From assembly GCF_025666195.1 (NCBI RefSeq), contig NZ_CP102592.1:3782001-3846000 (forward strand): DNA of 64,000 nt. The letters are read 5' to 3'. Positions within the stretch are counted from its first letter, which is position 1. Every line of letters starts with the position of its first letter. The translations under genes were made by a program, and so were the position numbers. The stretch is from Xanthomonas sp. CFBP 8443 (lineage in GTDB: Bacteria > Pseudomonadota > Gammaproteobacteria > Xanthomonadales > Xanthomonadaceae). This document shows positions 55,432 through 64,000 of the stretch, in pieces. Under the pieces are notes generated by a model. It was given only the letters and a program-made list of their open reading frames with translations. It had not been told where the DNA came from and made no database searches.

Positions 55432-57870
55432 ATGTCGTACCCGTTCGCCCGGCCGCTGAGCCTGGCCATCGCCCTGGCCTTGTCGGCCCCCGCCCTGGCG
55501 CAGCAGGCCGAGCCCGCCGCCGCGACCAACCTGGACACGGTGATCGTCACCGGCACCCGCGCCAGCGGCCGCACCGTGCTCGAGTCCACCGCGCCGGTCG
55601 ACGTGCTCAGCGCCGAGGACATCCGCAAGGCCGGCGTGGTCAACGGCGAGCTGGGCAGCGCGCTGCAGGCGCTGCTGCCGTCGTTCAACTTCCCGCGCCA
55701 GTCCAACTCCGGCGGCGCCGACCACATCCGCGCCGCGCAGCTGCGCGGGCTCTCGCCCGACCAGGTGCTGGTGCTGGTCAACGGCAAGCGCCGCCACACC
55801 TCGGCGCTGGTCAACACCGACAGCAAGATCGGCAAGGGCACCACCCCGGTCGACTTCAACGCGATCCCGGTCAGCGCGATCCAGCGCATCGAAGTGCTGC
55901 GCGACGGCGCCGGCGCGCAGTACGGTTCGGACGCGGTGGCCGGGGTGATCAACGTGATCCTCGACGACGATCCGGACAGCGGCGCACTGGAAGCCAGCTT
56001 CGGCGCCCACCACACCGACGTGCAGCCGATCGACCGCACCGTGACCGACGGCCAGACCAGCTACGCCAGCGCCAAGGTCGGCACCCGCCTGGGCGAGGAC
56101 GGCGGCTTCTTCAAGGTCGGCCTGGAACTGAAGAACCGCGAAGGCACCAACCGCGCCGGCTACGACCAGATCCCGCCGTTCGAAGCGCAGACCCCGGCCA
56201 ACCTGGCCCTGGCCGGCAAGCGCAACTACGTGCTCGGCGACGGCGCCAGCAAGGACCTCAACGCCTGGATCAACGGCAAGCTGCCGTTCGGCCAGAGCAG
56301 CGAGTTCTATTTCTTCGGCACCTACAACCAGCGCGACACGCAGGGCGCCAACTATTTCCGCTATCCCGACAGCGACGCCAACTGGACCGAGGTCTACCCG
56401 AACGGTTACCGCCCGGTGTCGCTGGGCGAGAACCGCGACCTGCAGGGCGTGGCCGGCGCGCGCGGGCAATGGGGCGAGTGGGCCTACGACGCCAGCCTCG
56501 ACTACGGCCGCAACGACTTCACCTACCGGCTGAAGAACTCGCTCAACGCCTCGCTCGGCCCGGGCAGCACGACCCGCTTCAAGACCGGCGACTACGCCTT
56601 CGAGCAGAGCGTGGCCAACCTGGACCTGAGCCGCAGCTTCGACGCGGCCGGCGCCAGCCACAGCTTCGGCAGCGGCGTGGAATTTCGCCGCGAGCACTAC
56701 CGCACCCGCCCCGGCGACCCGGCCAGCTACGCCGCCGGCGCCTTCACCGACCGTCCCACCGGCGCCCAGGCCGGCGGCGGGCTGACCCCGCAGGACGCGG
56801 CCGACCTGTCGCGCAACGTCGCCAGCGCCTACGCCAGCCTGTCCAGCCAGTTCGGCGACAAGTTCTCCACCGACCTGGCCGCGCGCTACGAGCACTACCA
56901 GGATTTCGGCGGCGAACTGACCGGCAAGCTGGCCGCACGCTACGAGTTCGTGCCGGCGTTCGCGCTGCGCGGCGCGATCTCCAACAACTTCCATGCGCCG
57001 TCGCTGAGCCAGATCGGCTACGAAGCCACCTCCACCGGCTACGACGCCGCCGGCCAGCTGCAGCAGGGCCGCCTGCTGTCGGTCAACAACCCGATCGCGC
57101 AGGCGCTCGGTGCGCGCGAACTGAAGCCGGAGAAGTCGCTGAACTACAGCCTCGGCTTCACCAGCCGCATCGGTTCCCACTTCGACCTGTCGCTGGACCT
57201 GTTCCAGATCGACATCGACGACCGCATCGCGCTGTCCGAAGACATCAGCGGCGATGCGCTGACCGCGTTCGTGGCGCAGAACTTCGGCGTCAGCGGCCTG
57301 CAGAGCGCCAGCTTCTTCGTCAACGCCGCCGACACCCGCACCCGCGGCGCCGAACTGGTCAGCAACTGGCGGCAGGCGCTGGGCAACGGCCAGTTGCAGC
57401 TGACCGGCACCTGGAGCTACGCCAAGACCGAGCTGAAGAACGTGGTCGCCACCCCGGCGCAGCTGCTGGCGCTGAATCCGGACTACGTGCTGTTCGGCGT
57501 GGAGGAGAGCAACACCCTGACCGACGCCGCCCCACGCACCCGCGCGCAGTTCGCGGCGAACTGGAGCAACGACCGCTGGGCGCTGCAGACCCGCGTCAGC
57601 CGCTACGGCAGCGCGACCCGCGTGTTCGACTTCGGCGGCGGCTTCGTGCCGCGGCAGACCTACGGCGCCGAGTGGCAGCTCGACGCCGAGGTCGAGTACC
57701 GCATCACGCCGCAGTGGAGCGTGGCGCTGGGCGGGCAGAACCTCACCGACAACTACTCCGACCGCTCCAACGAAGACATCTACTACTTCGGCAACCTGCC
57801 CTACGACGTGCTGTCGCCGATCGGCAGCAATGGCGCTTATTACTACGGGCGGGTGCGGTTTACCTTTTGA
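55432..57870 (+). CDS. TonB-dependent receptor, paralogue 3
   Basis: 812-residue outer-membrane receptor of the same subfamily as those at 29873 and 33443. Signal peptide ends near APALAQ and the TonB-box region is LDTVIVTGTR. The plug has LRGLSPDQVLVLVNGKRRHT and RIEVLRDGAGAQYGSDAVAG. The barrel is complete and ends GRVRFTF. It is more distant from the other two than they are from each other, for example ALQALLPSFNFPRQ against ALSRALPSLNFPRP. A GAGAG Shine-Dalgarno lies 7-8 nt before the ATG. Ligand unknown. Repeat element E8 follows the stop codon directly. Confidence 0.93.
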   Translation: MSYPFARPLSLAIALALSAPALAQQAEPAAATNLDTVIVTGTRASGRTVLESTAPVDVLSAEDIRKAGVVNGELGSALQALLPSFNFPRQSNSGGADHIRAAQLRGLSPDQVLVLVNGKRRHTSALVNTDSKIGKGTTPVDFNAIPVSAIQRIEVLRDGAGAQYGSDAVAGVINVILDDDPDSGALEASFGAHHTDVQPIDRTVTDGQTSYASAKVGTRLGEDGGFFKVGLELKNREGTNRAGYDQIPPFEAQTPANLALAGKRNYVLGDGASKDLNAWINGKLPFGQSSEFYFFGTYNQRDTQGANYFRYPDSDANWTEVYPNGYRPVSLGENRDLQGVAGARGQWGEWAYDASLDYGRNDFTYRLKNSLNASLGPGSTTRFKTGDYAFEQSVANLDLSRSFDAAGASHSFGSGVEFRREHYRTRPGDPASYAAGAFTDRPTGAQAGGGLTPQDAADLSRNVASAYASLSSQFGDKFSTDLAARYEHYQDFGGELTGKLAARYEFVPAFALRGAISNNFHAPSLSQIGYEATSTGYDAAGQLQQGRLLSVNNPIAQALGARELKPEKSLNYSLGFTSRIGSHFDLSLDLFQIDIDDRIALSEDISGDALTAFVAQNFGVSGLQSASFFVNAADTRTRGAELVSNWRQALGNGQLQLTGTWSYAKTELKNVVATPAQLLALNPDYVLFGVEESNTLTDAAPRTRAQFAANWSNDRWALQTRVSRYGSATRVFDFGGGFVPRQTYGAEWQLDAEVEYRITPQWSVALGGQNLTDNYSDRSNEDIYYFGNLPYDVLSPIGSNGAYYYGRVRFTF

Positions 57871-57899
57871 CCCGGGACCCGGGACCCGGGACTCGGCAA
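57871..57899. repeat. Heptad-repeat element E8 (single arm), GGGACCC type
   Basis: Three GGGACCC/GGGACTC units lie immediately after the TonB receptor TGA and end in CGGCAAAGCCG. This matches the stop-proximal boundary and AAAGC tail of the other elements. The G-rich strand is again the coding strand of the gene it follows. No inverted partner before otsB was found. Confidence 0.7.
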
Positions 57900-57940
57900 A
57901 GCCGTTTCGGCGATATCGCGCGCGAATCGGCGGCATCTTC

Positions 57941-57968
57941 AATGCAGGGGCGCGTGCGCCCCTACATT
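57941..57968. repeat. Small palindromic intergenic repeat (AGGGGCGC type)
   Basis: AATGCAGGGGCG (57941-57952) and CGCCCCTACATT (57957-57968) pair with one mismatch around a 4-nt loop. It lies in the gap between the TonB receptor and otsB. Typical of short dispersed hairpins in xanthomonad genomes. No T-run, so probably not a terminator. Confidence 0.6.
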
Positions 57969-58063
57969 GGTATCGGACGCGGATCCGACCGATTTCTGCG
58001 TTAGCGGCCTGGGTCGTGCGCCGCTCCACCTGACGCTAACGCTGTCTCGTTCATGATGAATGG

Positions 58064-58816
58064 ATGGCTGACGCGCTCCCCCTCCGACCGCCGCCGCCGC
58101 GCCTGGACGATGCCTGCGCATTGTTCCTGGACGTGGACGGCACCCTCATCGCGTTCGCCGACCGTCCCGACGGCGTGCACCTGCTGCCCGAGGTGCGCGA
58201 GGCGATCGGCCGCATCAGCGACCGCTTGCACGGCGCGCTGGCGCTGGTCAGCGGCCGGCCGCTGGCGCAGCTGGACGCATTGTTCGCGCCCTTGCGCTTG
58301 CCGGCCGCCGGCCTGCACGGCCACGAATTGCGCAGCGACATCAACGCGCGTGCGGCGATGCCCGCCGACACCTCGCAGTGGCTGCATGGCTTGCACCAGC
58401 GCGCCGCGCACCTGCGCCAGGCGCACCCGGGCGTGCTGATCGAAGACAAGGGCGCGAGCCTGGCGCTGCACTGGCGTGCCGCGCCGGACGCCGGCGCGCA
58501 GGTGCTGGCCTTCGCCCAGGCGCAGATGGACGCATTGCCCGGTTACCGCCTGCAACCCGGCGACCACGTGGTCGAGTTCGTGCCCGAGGGCAGCGACAAG
58601 GGCCAAGCGGTGACCACGCTGCTGCAGCAGCCGCCGTTCCAGGGCCGACGCCCGGTGTTCGTCGGCGACGACCTCACCGACGAATTCGGCTTCGACGCGG
58701 CCAACCGCGCCGGCGGCTGGAGCGTGCTGGTCGGCGCCCGCGAACGCAGCGCGGCCACGTTCGCATTGCCCGATACACACGGCGTGCACGCATGGCTGCG
58801 CGACAACGCCGCATGA
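58064..58816 (+). CDS. otsB: Trehalose-6-phosphate phosphatase OtsB
   Basis: 250-residue HAD-family phosphatase that removes phosphate from trehalose-6-phosphate. The catalytic DVDGT motif is at residues 23-27, and the loop after it is IAFADRPDGVHL. Motif 2 is in ALVSGRPLAQL, and the late HAD acids are in VGDDLTDEFGF. The start MADALPLRPPPPRLDD fits OtsB. It is the first gene of the operon otsB-GH15-otsA. The gap to the next gene is 97 bp. Confidence 0.95.
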   Translation: MADALPLRPPPPRLDDACALFLDVDGTLIAFADRPDGVHLLPEVREAIGRISDRLHGALALVSGRPLAQLDALFAPLRLPAAGLHGHELRSDINARAAMPADTSQWLHGLHQRAAHLRQAHPGVLIEDKGASLALHWRAAPDAGAQVLAFAQAQMDALPGYRLQPGDHVVEFVPEGSDKGQAVTTLLQQPPFQGRRPVFVGDDLTDEFGFDAANRAGGWSVLVGARERSAATFALPDTHGVHAWLRDNAA

Positions 58817-58913
58817 GCGCGGCGCGTACGACGGCGCGTGCCGGCCTGCCCGCGCGCGCCGCCTGGTGCGCCTTCGCTTTCTCCCCGTCCCTGCACAAGG
58901 ATCTGCCCGCTCC

Positions 58914-60695
58914 ATGAGCTCCCCCAACCTCGACCTCGGCGTGATCGGCAACGGCAGTTTCGGCGCACTGGTCGACAAGCAGGCCCGCGTGGTGTGGAGC
59001 TGCCTGCCCGCCTTCGACGGCGATCCGGCGTTCTGCGCATTGCTGTCCCCGCGCGACCACCCCGGCGGCGATTTCAGCATCGAGCTGGAGGATTTCGTCG
59101 ACAGCGAACAGCACTACCTGGCCAACACCGCGATCCTGCGCACCGTGCTGCGCGACGCGCACGGCGGCGCGGTGGAAGTGATCGACTTCGCGCCGCGCTG
59201 GCGCAATCACGGCCGCTTCTACCGGCCGGTCAGCATCATCCGCCAGGTGCGCCCGCTGTCCGGCAACCCGCGCATCCGCGTGCTGGCGCGGCCGCTGGCC
59301 GACTGGGGCGCGCGCCAGCCGGAAAGCACCTGGGGCAGCAACCACGTGCGCTGGCTGCTGCCGGACTTCACCCTGCGCCTGACCACCGACGTGCCGGTGC
59401 GCTTCATCCGCGACCAACTGCCGTTCGTGCTCAACCATCCGGTCAACCTGATGCTCGGCGTGGACGAATCGCTGACCCGCTCGCTGACCGGCTACATTCA
59501 GGAAGCGCAGGAACGCACCGAGGAATACTGGCGCGAGTGGGTGCGCTACCTGTCGGTGCCGCTGGACTGGCAGGACGCGGTGATCCGCAGCGCGATCACC
59601 CTGAAGCTGTGCCAGTACGAAGACAGCGGCGCGATCATCGCGGCGATGACCACCTCCATCCCCGAAGCGCCGGACACCCCGCGCAACTGGGACTACCGCT
59701 ATTGCTGGCTGCGCGACGCCGCCTTCGTGGTGCGCGCGCTGAACCGGCTCGGCGCCACCCGCACCATGGAGCAGTTCCTCGGCTACATCTTCAACATCGC
59801 CACCACCGACGGCAGCCTGCAGCCGCTGTACGGCATCGGCTTCGAAGCGGCATTGGAGGAACACGAGGTCGAATCGCTGGCCGGCTACCGCGGTATGGGC
59901 CCGGTGCGGCGCGGCAACCTGGCCTGGATCCAGAAGCAGCACGACGTGTACGGCAGCGTGGTGCTGGCCTCCACCCAGCTGTTCTTCGACCTGCGCCTGA
60001 AGGACCCCGGCGACGCCGACACCTTCCTGCGCCTGGAGCCGCTGGGCGAGCGCGCCTTCGCGCTGCACGACGTCCCCGACGCCGGCCTGTGGGAATTCCG
60101 CGGCCGTGCCGAGGTGCACACCTACACCAGCGCGATGTGCTGGGCCGCCTGCGACCGCCTGGCCAAGATCGCCGCGCGGCTGGGCATCGACGCGCGCGTG
60201 GCCTACTGGCGCCAGCGCGCCGACACCATCCACGCGCGGGTGCTGGCCGAGTCGTGGAGCGCCGAGCGCGGCCACTTCACCGACACGTTCAACGGCCATC
60301 GGCTGGACGCCTCGCTGCTGTTGCTGGCCGACATCGGCTTCATCGCCCCGGACGATGCGCGCTTCGTCGCCACGGTCGAGGCGATCGGCCGCGACCTCAA
60401 GCATGGCGATGCGTTGTACCGCTACGTGGCGCCGGACGATTTCGGCGAGCCGGAAACCAGCTTCACCATCTGCACGTTCTGGTACATCGACGCGCTCGCC
60501 GCGATCGGGCGCAAGGACGAGGCGCGCGAGCTGTTCGAGCGCATCCTCGCGCGCCGCAATCACCTGGGCTTGCTGTCGGAGGATCTAGCCTTCGACAACG
60601 GCGAGGCCTGGGGCAATTTCCCGCAGACCTATTCGCATGTCGGGTTGATCATCGCCGCGATGCGGTTGTCGCGCAGCTGGCAGGAGGCGTCATGA
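58914..60695 (+). CDS. GH15 family glycosidase (glucoamylase/trehalase type)
   Basis: 593-residue intracellular-looking glycoside hydrolase, with no signal peptide. An N-terminal beta-sandwich region starts LDLGVIGNGSFGALVDKQAR. The (alpha/alpha)6 barrel motifs are NWDYRYCWLRDAAFVV and, near the end, GNFPQTYSHVGLIIAAM. These are characteristic of bacterial GH15 proteins; some members are trehalases, others glucoamylases or glucodextranases. The ATG at 58914 opens MSSPNLDLG. It overlaps the otsA ATG by 4 bp (ATGA). Its location between otsB and otsA points to a role on trehalose or a related glucan, not proven by sequence. Confidence 0.85.
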   Translation: MSSPNLDLGVIGNGSFGALVDKQARVVWSCLPAFDGDPAFCALLSPRDHPGGDFSIELEDFVDSEQHYLANTAILRTVLRDAHGGAVEVIDFAPRWRNHGRFYRPVSIIRQVRPLSGNPRIRVLARPLADWGARQPESTWGSNHVRWLLPDFTLRLTTDVPVRFIRDQLPFVLNHPVNLMLGVDESLTRSLTGYIQEAQERTEEYWREWVRYLSVPLDWQDAVIRSAITLKLCQYEDSGAIIAAMTTSIPEAPDTPRNWDYRYCWLRDAAFVVRALNRLGATRTMEQFLGYIFNIATTDGSLQPLYGIGFEAALEEHEVESLAGYRGMGPVRRGNLAWIQKQHDVYGSVVLASTQLFFDLRLKDPGDADTFLRLEPLGERAFALHDVPDAGLWEFRGRAEVHTYTSAMCWAACDRLAKIAARLGIDARVAYWRQRADTIHARVLAESWSAERGHFTDTFNGHRLDASLLLLADIGFIAPDDARFVATVEAIGRDLKHGDALYRYVAPDDFGEPETSFTICTFWYIDALAAIGRKDEARELFERILARRNHLGLLSEDLAFDNGEAWGNFPQTYSHVGLIIAAMRLSRSWQEAS

Positions 60696-62056
60696 GCAGA
60701 TTGGTGGTGGTATCCAACCGCGTGGCCTTGCCCGGCGAGAACCGTGCCGGCGGCCTGGCGGTAGGCTTGCTCGCCGCGTTGAAGGAACGCGGCGGGGTGT
60801 GGTTCGGCTGGAGCGGCAAGACCGTGCGCGGCGACAGCGGCGCGATGCACGAGCAGACCCAGGGCGACATCCGCTTCGTCACCATGGATCTCAACCGCGC
60901 CGACCTGGACGCCTACTACAACGGTTTCGCCAACCGCACGCTGTGGCCGCTGCTGCATTTCCGCCTGGACCTGGTGGACTACGACCGCGCCACCCGCGAG
61001 GGCTACCGCCGGGTCAACGCGATGTTCGCCGAGAAGCTGGCGCCGCTGCTGCGCGACGACGACACGGTGTGGATCCACGACTACCACCTGATCCCGCTGG
61101 CCTCGCTGCTGCGCGAGCGCGGCATCGGCTGCAAGATCGGTTTCTTCCTGCACGTGCCGTTCCCCTCGGCCGACCTGATCCAGGCCCTGCCCGACCATGC
61201 GCGGCTGTTCTCCGGCTTCTACGCCTACGACCTGGTCGGCTTCCAGACCCAGCGCGACGTGGACCGCTTCCAGGCCTACGTGCGCCTGTTCGGCGGCGGC
61301 AAGGTGATCAAGGACGGCGTGCTGGAAGCGCCCGGCGGGCGCCGCTTCCGCGCCGAGAAGTTCCCGATCGGCATCGACACCGAACTGATCGCGCAGCAGG
61401 CGCGCGCGGCGGTGGCCAAGCCGGCGGTGCGCGACCTGCGCAGCAGCCTGCGCGACCGCCAGTTGGCGATCGGCGTGGACCGGCTCGACTACTCCAAGGG
61501 CCTGCCCGAGCGCTTCCTCGGCTTCGAGCGCTACCTGGAACGGCATCCGGACCAGCGCGGCAGCCTCACTTACCTACAGATCGCGCCGGTCTCGCGCGGC
61601 GACGTCGCCGAATACAAGCAGCTGCGCAATCAGCTCGAACAGATCGCCGGGCACATCAACGGCGGCCACGCCGAGCCGGACTGGACGCCGCTGCGCTACG
61701 TCAACCGCAACTTCACCCACGCCACCCTGACCGGCTTCTACCGTGCCGCTCAGGTCGGTCTGGTGACGCCGCTGCGCGACGGCATGAACCTGGTGGCCAA
61801 GGAATACGTGGCCGCGCAGGACCCGGAGAATCCGGGCGTACTGGTGCTGTCGCTGCTGGCCGGCGCCGCCGACGAACTGAAGGAAGCGCTGCTGGTCAAT
61901 CCGCACGACCTGGACGGCGTCGCCGACGCGATCGCCACCGCCGCCTCGCTGTCCAAGGCCAAGCGCATCGAACGCTGGCAGACCATGATGGAGCACCTGC
62001 GCAAGAACGACATCGGCGTCTGGCGGCAGCGCTACCTGCAGGCGCTGGAACGCTGA
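60692..62056 (+). CDS. otsA: Trehalose-6-phosphate synthase OtsA
   Basis: 454-residue GT20 enzyme that makes trehalose-6-phosphate from UDP-glucose and glucose-6-phosphate. The start is SRLVVVSNRVALPG, with the NRAGGLAVGL phosphate loop. The WIHDYHLIPLASLLRER region, VDRLDYSKGLPERF and the C-terminal substrate loop DGMNLVAKEYVAAQ complete the family set. Its ATG overlaps the GH15 stop codon, implying translational coupling. With otsB it completes the two-step trehalose pathway. The operon end has no obvious terminator. Confidence 0.96.
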   Translation: MSRLVVVSNRVALPGENRAGGLAVGLLAALKERGGVWFGWSGKTVRGDSGAMHEQTQGDIRFVTMDLNRADLDAYYNGFANRTLWPLLHFRLDLVDYDRATREGYRRVNAMFAEKLAPLLRDDDTVWIHDYHLIPLASLLRERGIGCKIGFFLHVPFPSADLIQALPDHARLFSGFYAYDLVGFQTQRDVDRFQAYVRLFGGGKVIKDGVLEAPGGRRFRAEKFPIGIDTELIAQQARAAVAKPAVRDLRSSLRDRQLAIGVDRLDYSKGLPERFLGFERYLERHPDQRGSLTYLQIAPVSRGDVAEYKQLRNQLEQIAGHINGGHAEPDWTPLRYVNRNFTHATLTGFYRAAQVGLVTPLRDGMNLVAKEYVAAQDPENPGVLVLSLLAGAADELKEALLVNPHDLDGVADAIATAASLSKAKRIERWQTMMEHLRKNDIGVWRQRYLQALER

Positions 62057-62530
62057 GGCCTGCGCCACGCTGCGCTGTACGCGGCTGCCGGCGGAGCGGC
62101 GTGCGGTGCCGGACAGCGGCCGGCGCATCGGCTGCAAGTTTCCACGTTGGGCAACCGTCCCGCGAAGGGTAGCGCGCCCGCACTTGCGGACATGGGCGCC
62201 GCAGCGCTTCGCAGCGCGAAAACTCCACGTACCGGCGCGCTTCGCGAACGCTGCACTGCCGGGTGACCCCAATCCCAGTCCGGCACCGGCGTCGGGATCG
62301 CCCGCCGCACAGGACGGAAGGTTCCGCCTGCCGTCACGGTCCGATGACCTGCGGGCCTTAAAATTACGCCTACGCACCGCGCTTTTCTGCACCCTGGGAG
62401 GGGTAGCGCGATGTTGCCGTTGTGCGCAGGACCACCGCCGATGCGGCCATGCCCTCGCCTGCTCCCTCCACGACCCGCCTCCGCCGCACCGCGACGCCTC
62501 CGGGTCCCCGTCAGACGCTCCCCCATCCCC
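62057..62530. other. 474-bp gap between otsA and gcd
   Basis: No credible gene on either strand. Most is GC-rich without conserved frames. An AT-richer patch (TTAAAATTACG, about 62358-62368) about 160 bp before gcd could hold its promoter. I recognised no repeat, operator or terminator. Confidence 0.5.
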
Positions 62531-64000
62531 ATGAACGATCACACCCCGAAACACGGACCCGGCCACTGGCTGTTCGCCGCCTATGCCGTGGTCATCGCCC
62601 TAGTGGGCATCGCGCTCGCCTTCATGGGCGGGCAACTGGTCGCCGTCGGCGGCTCCTGGTACTACCTGCTGGCCGGGCTGGCGCTGGCCGTGTCCGGCGC
62701 GCTGCTGGCGCTCGGCCGCCGCGCCGGGCTGTGGCTGTTCGGCGCGACGCTGGCGGCGACCATCGCCTGGGCGCTGGCCGAGGTCGGCCTGGACGGCTGG
62801 GCGCTGATCCCGCGTCTGGCGATGATCTCGGTGCTCGGCCTGCTGCTGTTGCCGTTCTGGAAGGTGGCGCGCTGGCGCCTGGCGCCGCTGTCCGGCCTGG
62901 GCTACGCACTGGTCACCGGCGTGCTGCCGGTGCTGGGCGCGCTGCTGGTGTTCGTGCCGCTGTTCTTCCCGCGCACCGTCGAACTGGCCGACCCGGCGCT
63001 GGCCGCGCAACGCCCGCAAGCCGCGTTCAGCCGCGCCGCGGTGAACAGCCCGGACGGCAACGTCGCCGCCAACCACGATGCCGGCAACTGGACCGCCTAT
63101 GCCGGTTCCAACCTGTCCAACCACTACAGCCCCGGCGCGCAGATCACCCCGGACAACGTCAAGGACCTGAAGATCGCCTGGGAATTCCATACCGGCGACC
63201 TCAAGCCGGAAGGCTCCAAGCTCGGCTATGCGTTCCAGAACACGCCGCTGAAGGTCGGCGACCTGGTCTACATCTGCACCCCCACGCAGAAGGTGATCGC
63301 GGTCGAGGCCACCACTGGCAAGGAGCGCTGGCGCTTCGATCCCAAGACCAATCCGAAGGCGATGGCCGGCGTCGCCGCCACCACCTGCCGCGGCGTGTCC
63401 TATTTCGAGGCCACCACGCCGGTCGCCGAATGCGCCAAGCGCATCTTCTGGCCGATGGTCGACGGCCGCCTGGGCGCGCTCGACGCCGTCACCGGCAAGC
63501 TGTGCGAGAGCTTCGGCGACCACGGCTACGTCGATCTGAACAAGGACACCGGCAACACCAAGCCCGGCTTCGTCGGCCCGACCTCGCCGCCGGTGGTGAT
63601 GCGCGGCGTGGTGATCCAGCCCACCGGCCAGGTCCGCGACGGCCAGGAACGCGATGCGCCGTCGGGCGTGGTACGCGCCTTCGACGCGGTCAGCGGCCAA
63701 CTGCGCTGGGCCTGGGACCTGGGCAACCCGGCGATCGACGCCGCGCCGCCGGCCGGCCAGACCTATACCCGCTCCACCCCCAACGTGTGGTCGCTGATGG
63801 CCGCCGACGACGAACTGGGCCTGGTCTACCTGCCCACCGGCAACGCCGCCGGCGACTTCTTCGGCAAGGGCCGCACGCCGCAGGAGGAGGAATACACCGC
63901 CTCGCTGGTCGCCGTGGACGCGGCCACCGGCAAGGAACGCTGGCACTTCCGCACCGTCAACCACGACCTGTGGGATTACGACATCGGCCCGCAGCCGAAC
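62531..64000 (+). CDS. gcd: Membrane-bound PQQ-dependent glucose dehydrogenase (partial)
   Basis: First 490 codons of a quinoprotein glucose dehydrogenase that oxidises glucose to gluconolactone in the periplasm and feeds ubiquinone. Five N-terminal transmembrane helices (about 1-140) are followed by the PQQ beta-propeller. That begins GNWTAYAGSNLSNHYSPGAQ, with blade motifs DAVTGKLCESFGDHG, TSPPVVMRGVVIQPT and VNHDLWDYDIGPQPN at the window end. The helices and the propeller opening distinguish it from soluble quinoprotein alcohol dehydrogenases. It is truncated only by the window edge. Downstream partners are not visible. Confidence 0.95.
   Translation, partial: MNDHTPKHGPGHWLFAAYAVVIALVGIALAFMGGQLVAVGGSWYYLLAGLALAVSGALLALGRRAGLWLFGATLAATIAWALAEVGLDGWALIPRLAMISVLGLLLLPFWKVARWRLAPLSGLGYALVTGVLPVLGALLVFVPLFFPRTVELADPALAAQRPQAAFSRAAVNSPDGNVAANHDAGNWTAYAGSNLSNHYSPGAQITPDNVKDLKIAWEFHTGDLKPEGSKLGYAFQNTPLKVGDLVYICTPTQKVIAVEATTGKERWRFDPKTNPKAMAGVAATTCRGVSYFEATTPVAECAKRIFWPMVDGRLGALDAVTGKLCESFGDHGYVDLNKDTGNTKPGFVGPTSPPVVMRGVVIQPTGQVRDGQERDAPSGVVRAFDAVSGQLRWAWDLGNPAIDAAPPAGQTYTRSTPNVWSLMAADDELGLVYLPTGNAAGDFFGKGRTPQEEEYTASLVAVDAATGKERWHFRTVNHDLWDYDIGPQPN

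Noticed and set aside
58838..60691. Upstream part of a 1072-residue frame ending at the otsA stop
   Set aside because: Only the last 454 residues are OtsA. The upstream part is out of frame with, and overlaps, the clear GH15 gene.

Overview
The window is high-GC gammaproteobacterial chromosome and is most likely from Xanthomonas or a close Xanthomonadaceae relative. The evidence is the gene order yebC-ruvC-ruvA-kup-ruvB-ybgC-tolQRAB-pal-cpoB-queE-queC-tRNA-Lys, several large TonB-dependent receptors, a divergent bla-ampR pair, DUF3011 and DUF3574 genes, and the intergenic repeats. I saw no prophage, transposase or CRISPR array. Species was not determined.

Layout. 1-1460: divergent arginine exporter argO (cut by the window edge) and its LysR regulator argP. 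1705-17790: a long minus-strand housekeeping block. Its transcription order is aspS, a GNAT enzyme, an I78-type inhibitor lipoprotein, an alpha/beta hydrolase, yebC, ruvC, ruvA, kup, ruvB, ybgC, tolQ, tolR, tolA, tolB, pal, cpoB, queE, queC and tRNA-Lys. It covers translation, Holliday-junction processing, potassium uptake, the Tol-Pal envelope machine and preQ0 synthesis. 17949-19423: a secreted DUF3011 protein and an FmdB zinc-ribbon protein. 19966-24592: a TonB receptor followed by a Tat-exported phospholipase C. 24705-26572: class A beta-lactamase and its divergent AmpR-type regulator. 26792-29681: a small membrane protein, a YcxB-like protein and the ABC-F protein YheS. 29873-35830: two paralogous TonB receptors flanking a VOC-fold protein. 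36166-38104: a small exported protein and a MASE1 sensor with a degenerate kinase region. 38769-44827: YbaL antiporter, AraC/GyrI regulator, Fsr-like efflux pump with its AraC regulator, and an HxlR/SDR pair. 45017-50124: MetY, ClpB with a good sigma-32 promoter, and a GST. 50312-55196: DUF3014, LprI-like, NCS2-like permease, GNAT and DUF3574 genes. 55432-57870: a third TonB receptor of the same subfamily. 58064-62056: operon otsB-GH15-otsA. 62531-64000: start of membrane PQQ glucose dehydrogenase (gcd), cut by the window edge.

Most notable observation. A family of heptad-periodic elements (GGGATTG, GGGACTC or GGGACCG units) sits at eight gene junctions. Each begins at or within about 10 nt of a TGA stop codon. 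Five form long inverted repeats that fill nearly the whole stop-to-start gap. At four genes the element has entered the coding frame: it supplies the last 14 residues of RuvB, about 23 N-terminal residues of YbgC, an N-terminal leader on RuvC, and the region in front of the GNAT gene at 54208. The three related TonB receptors also share a GTTAACG-type motif 117-137 bp upstream of their start codons.
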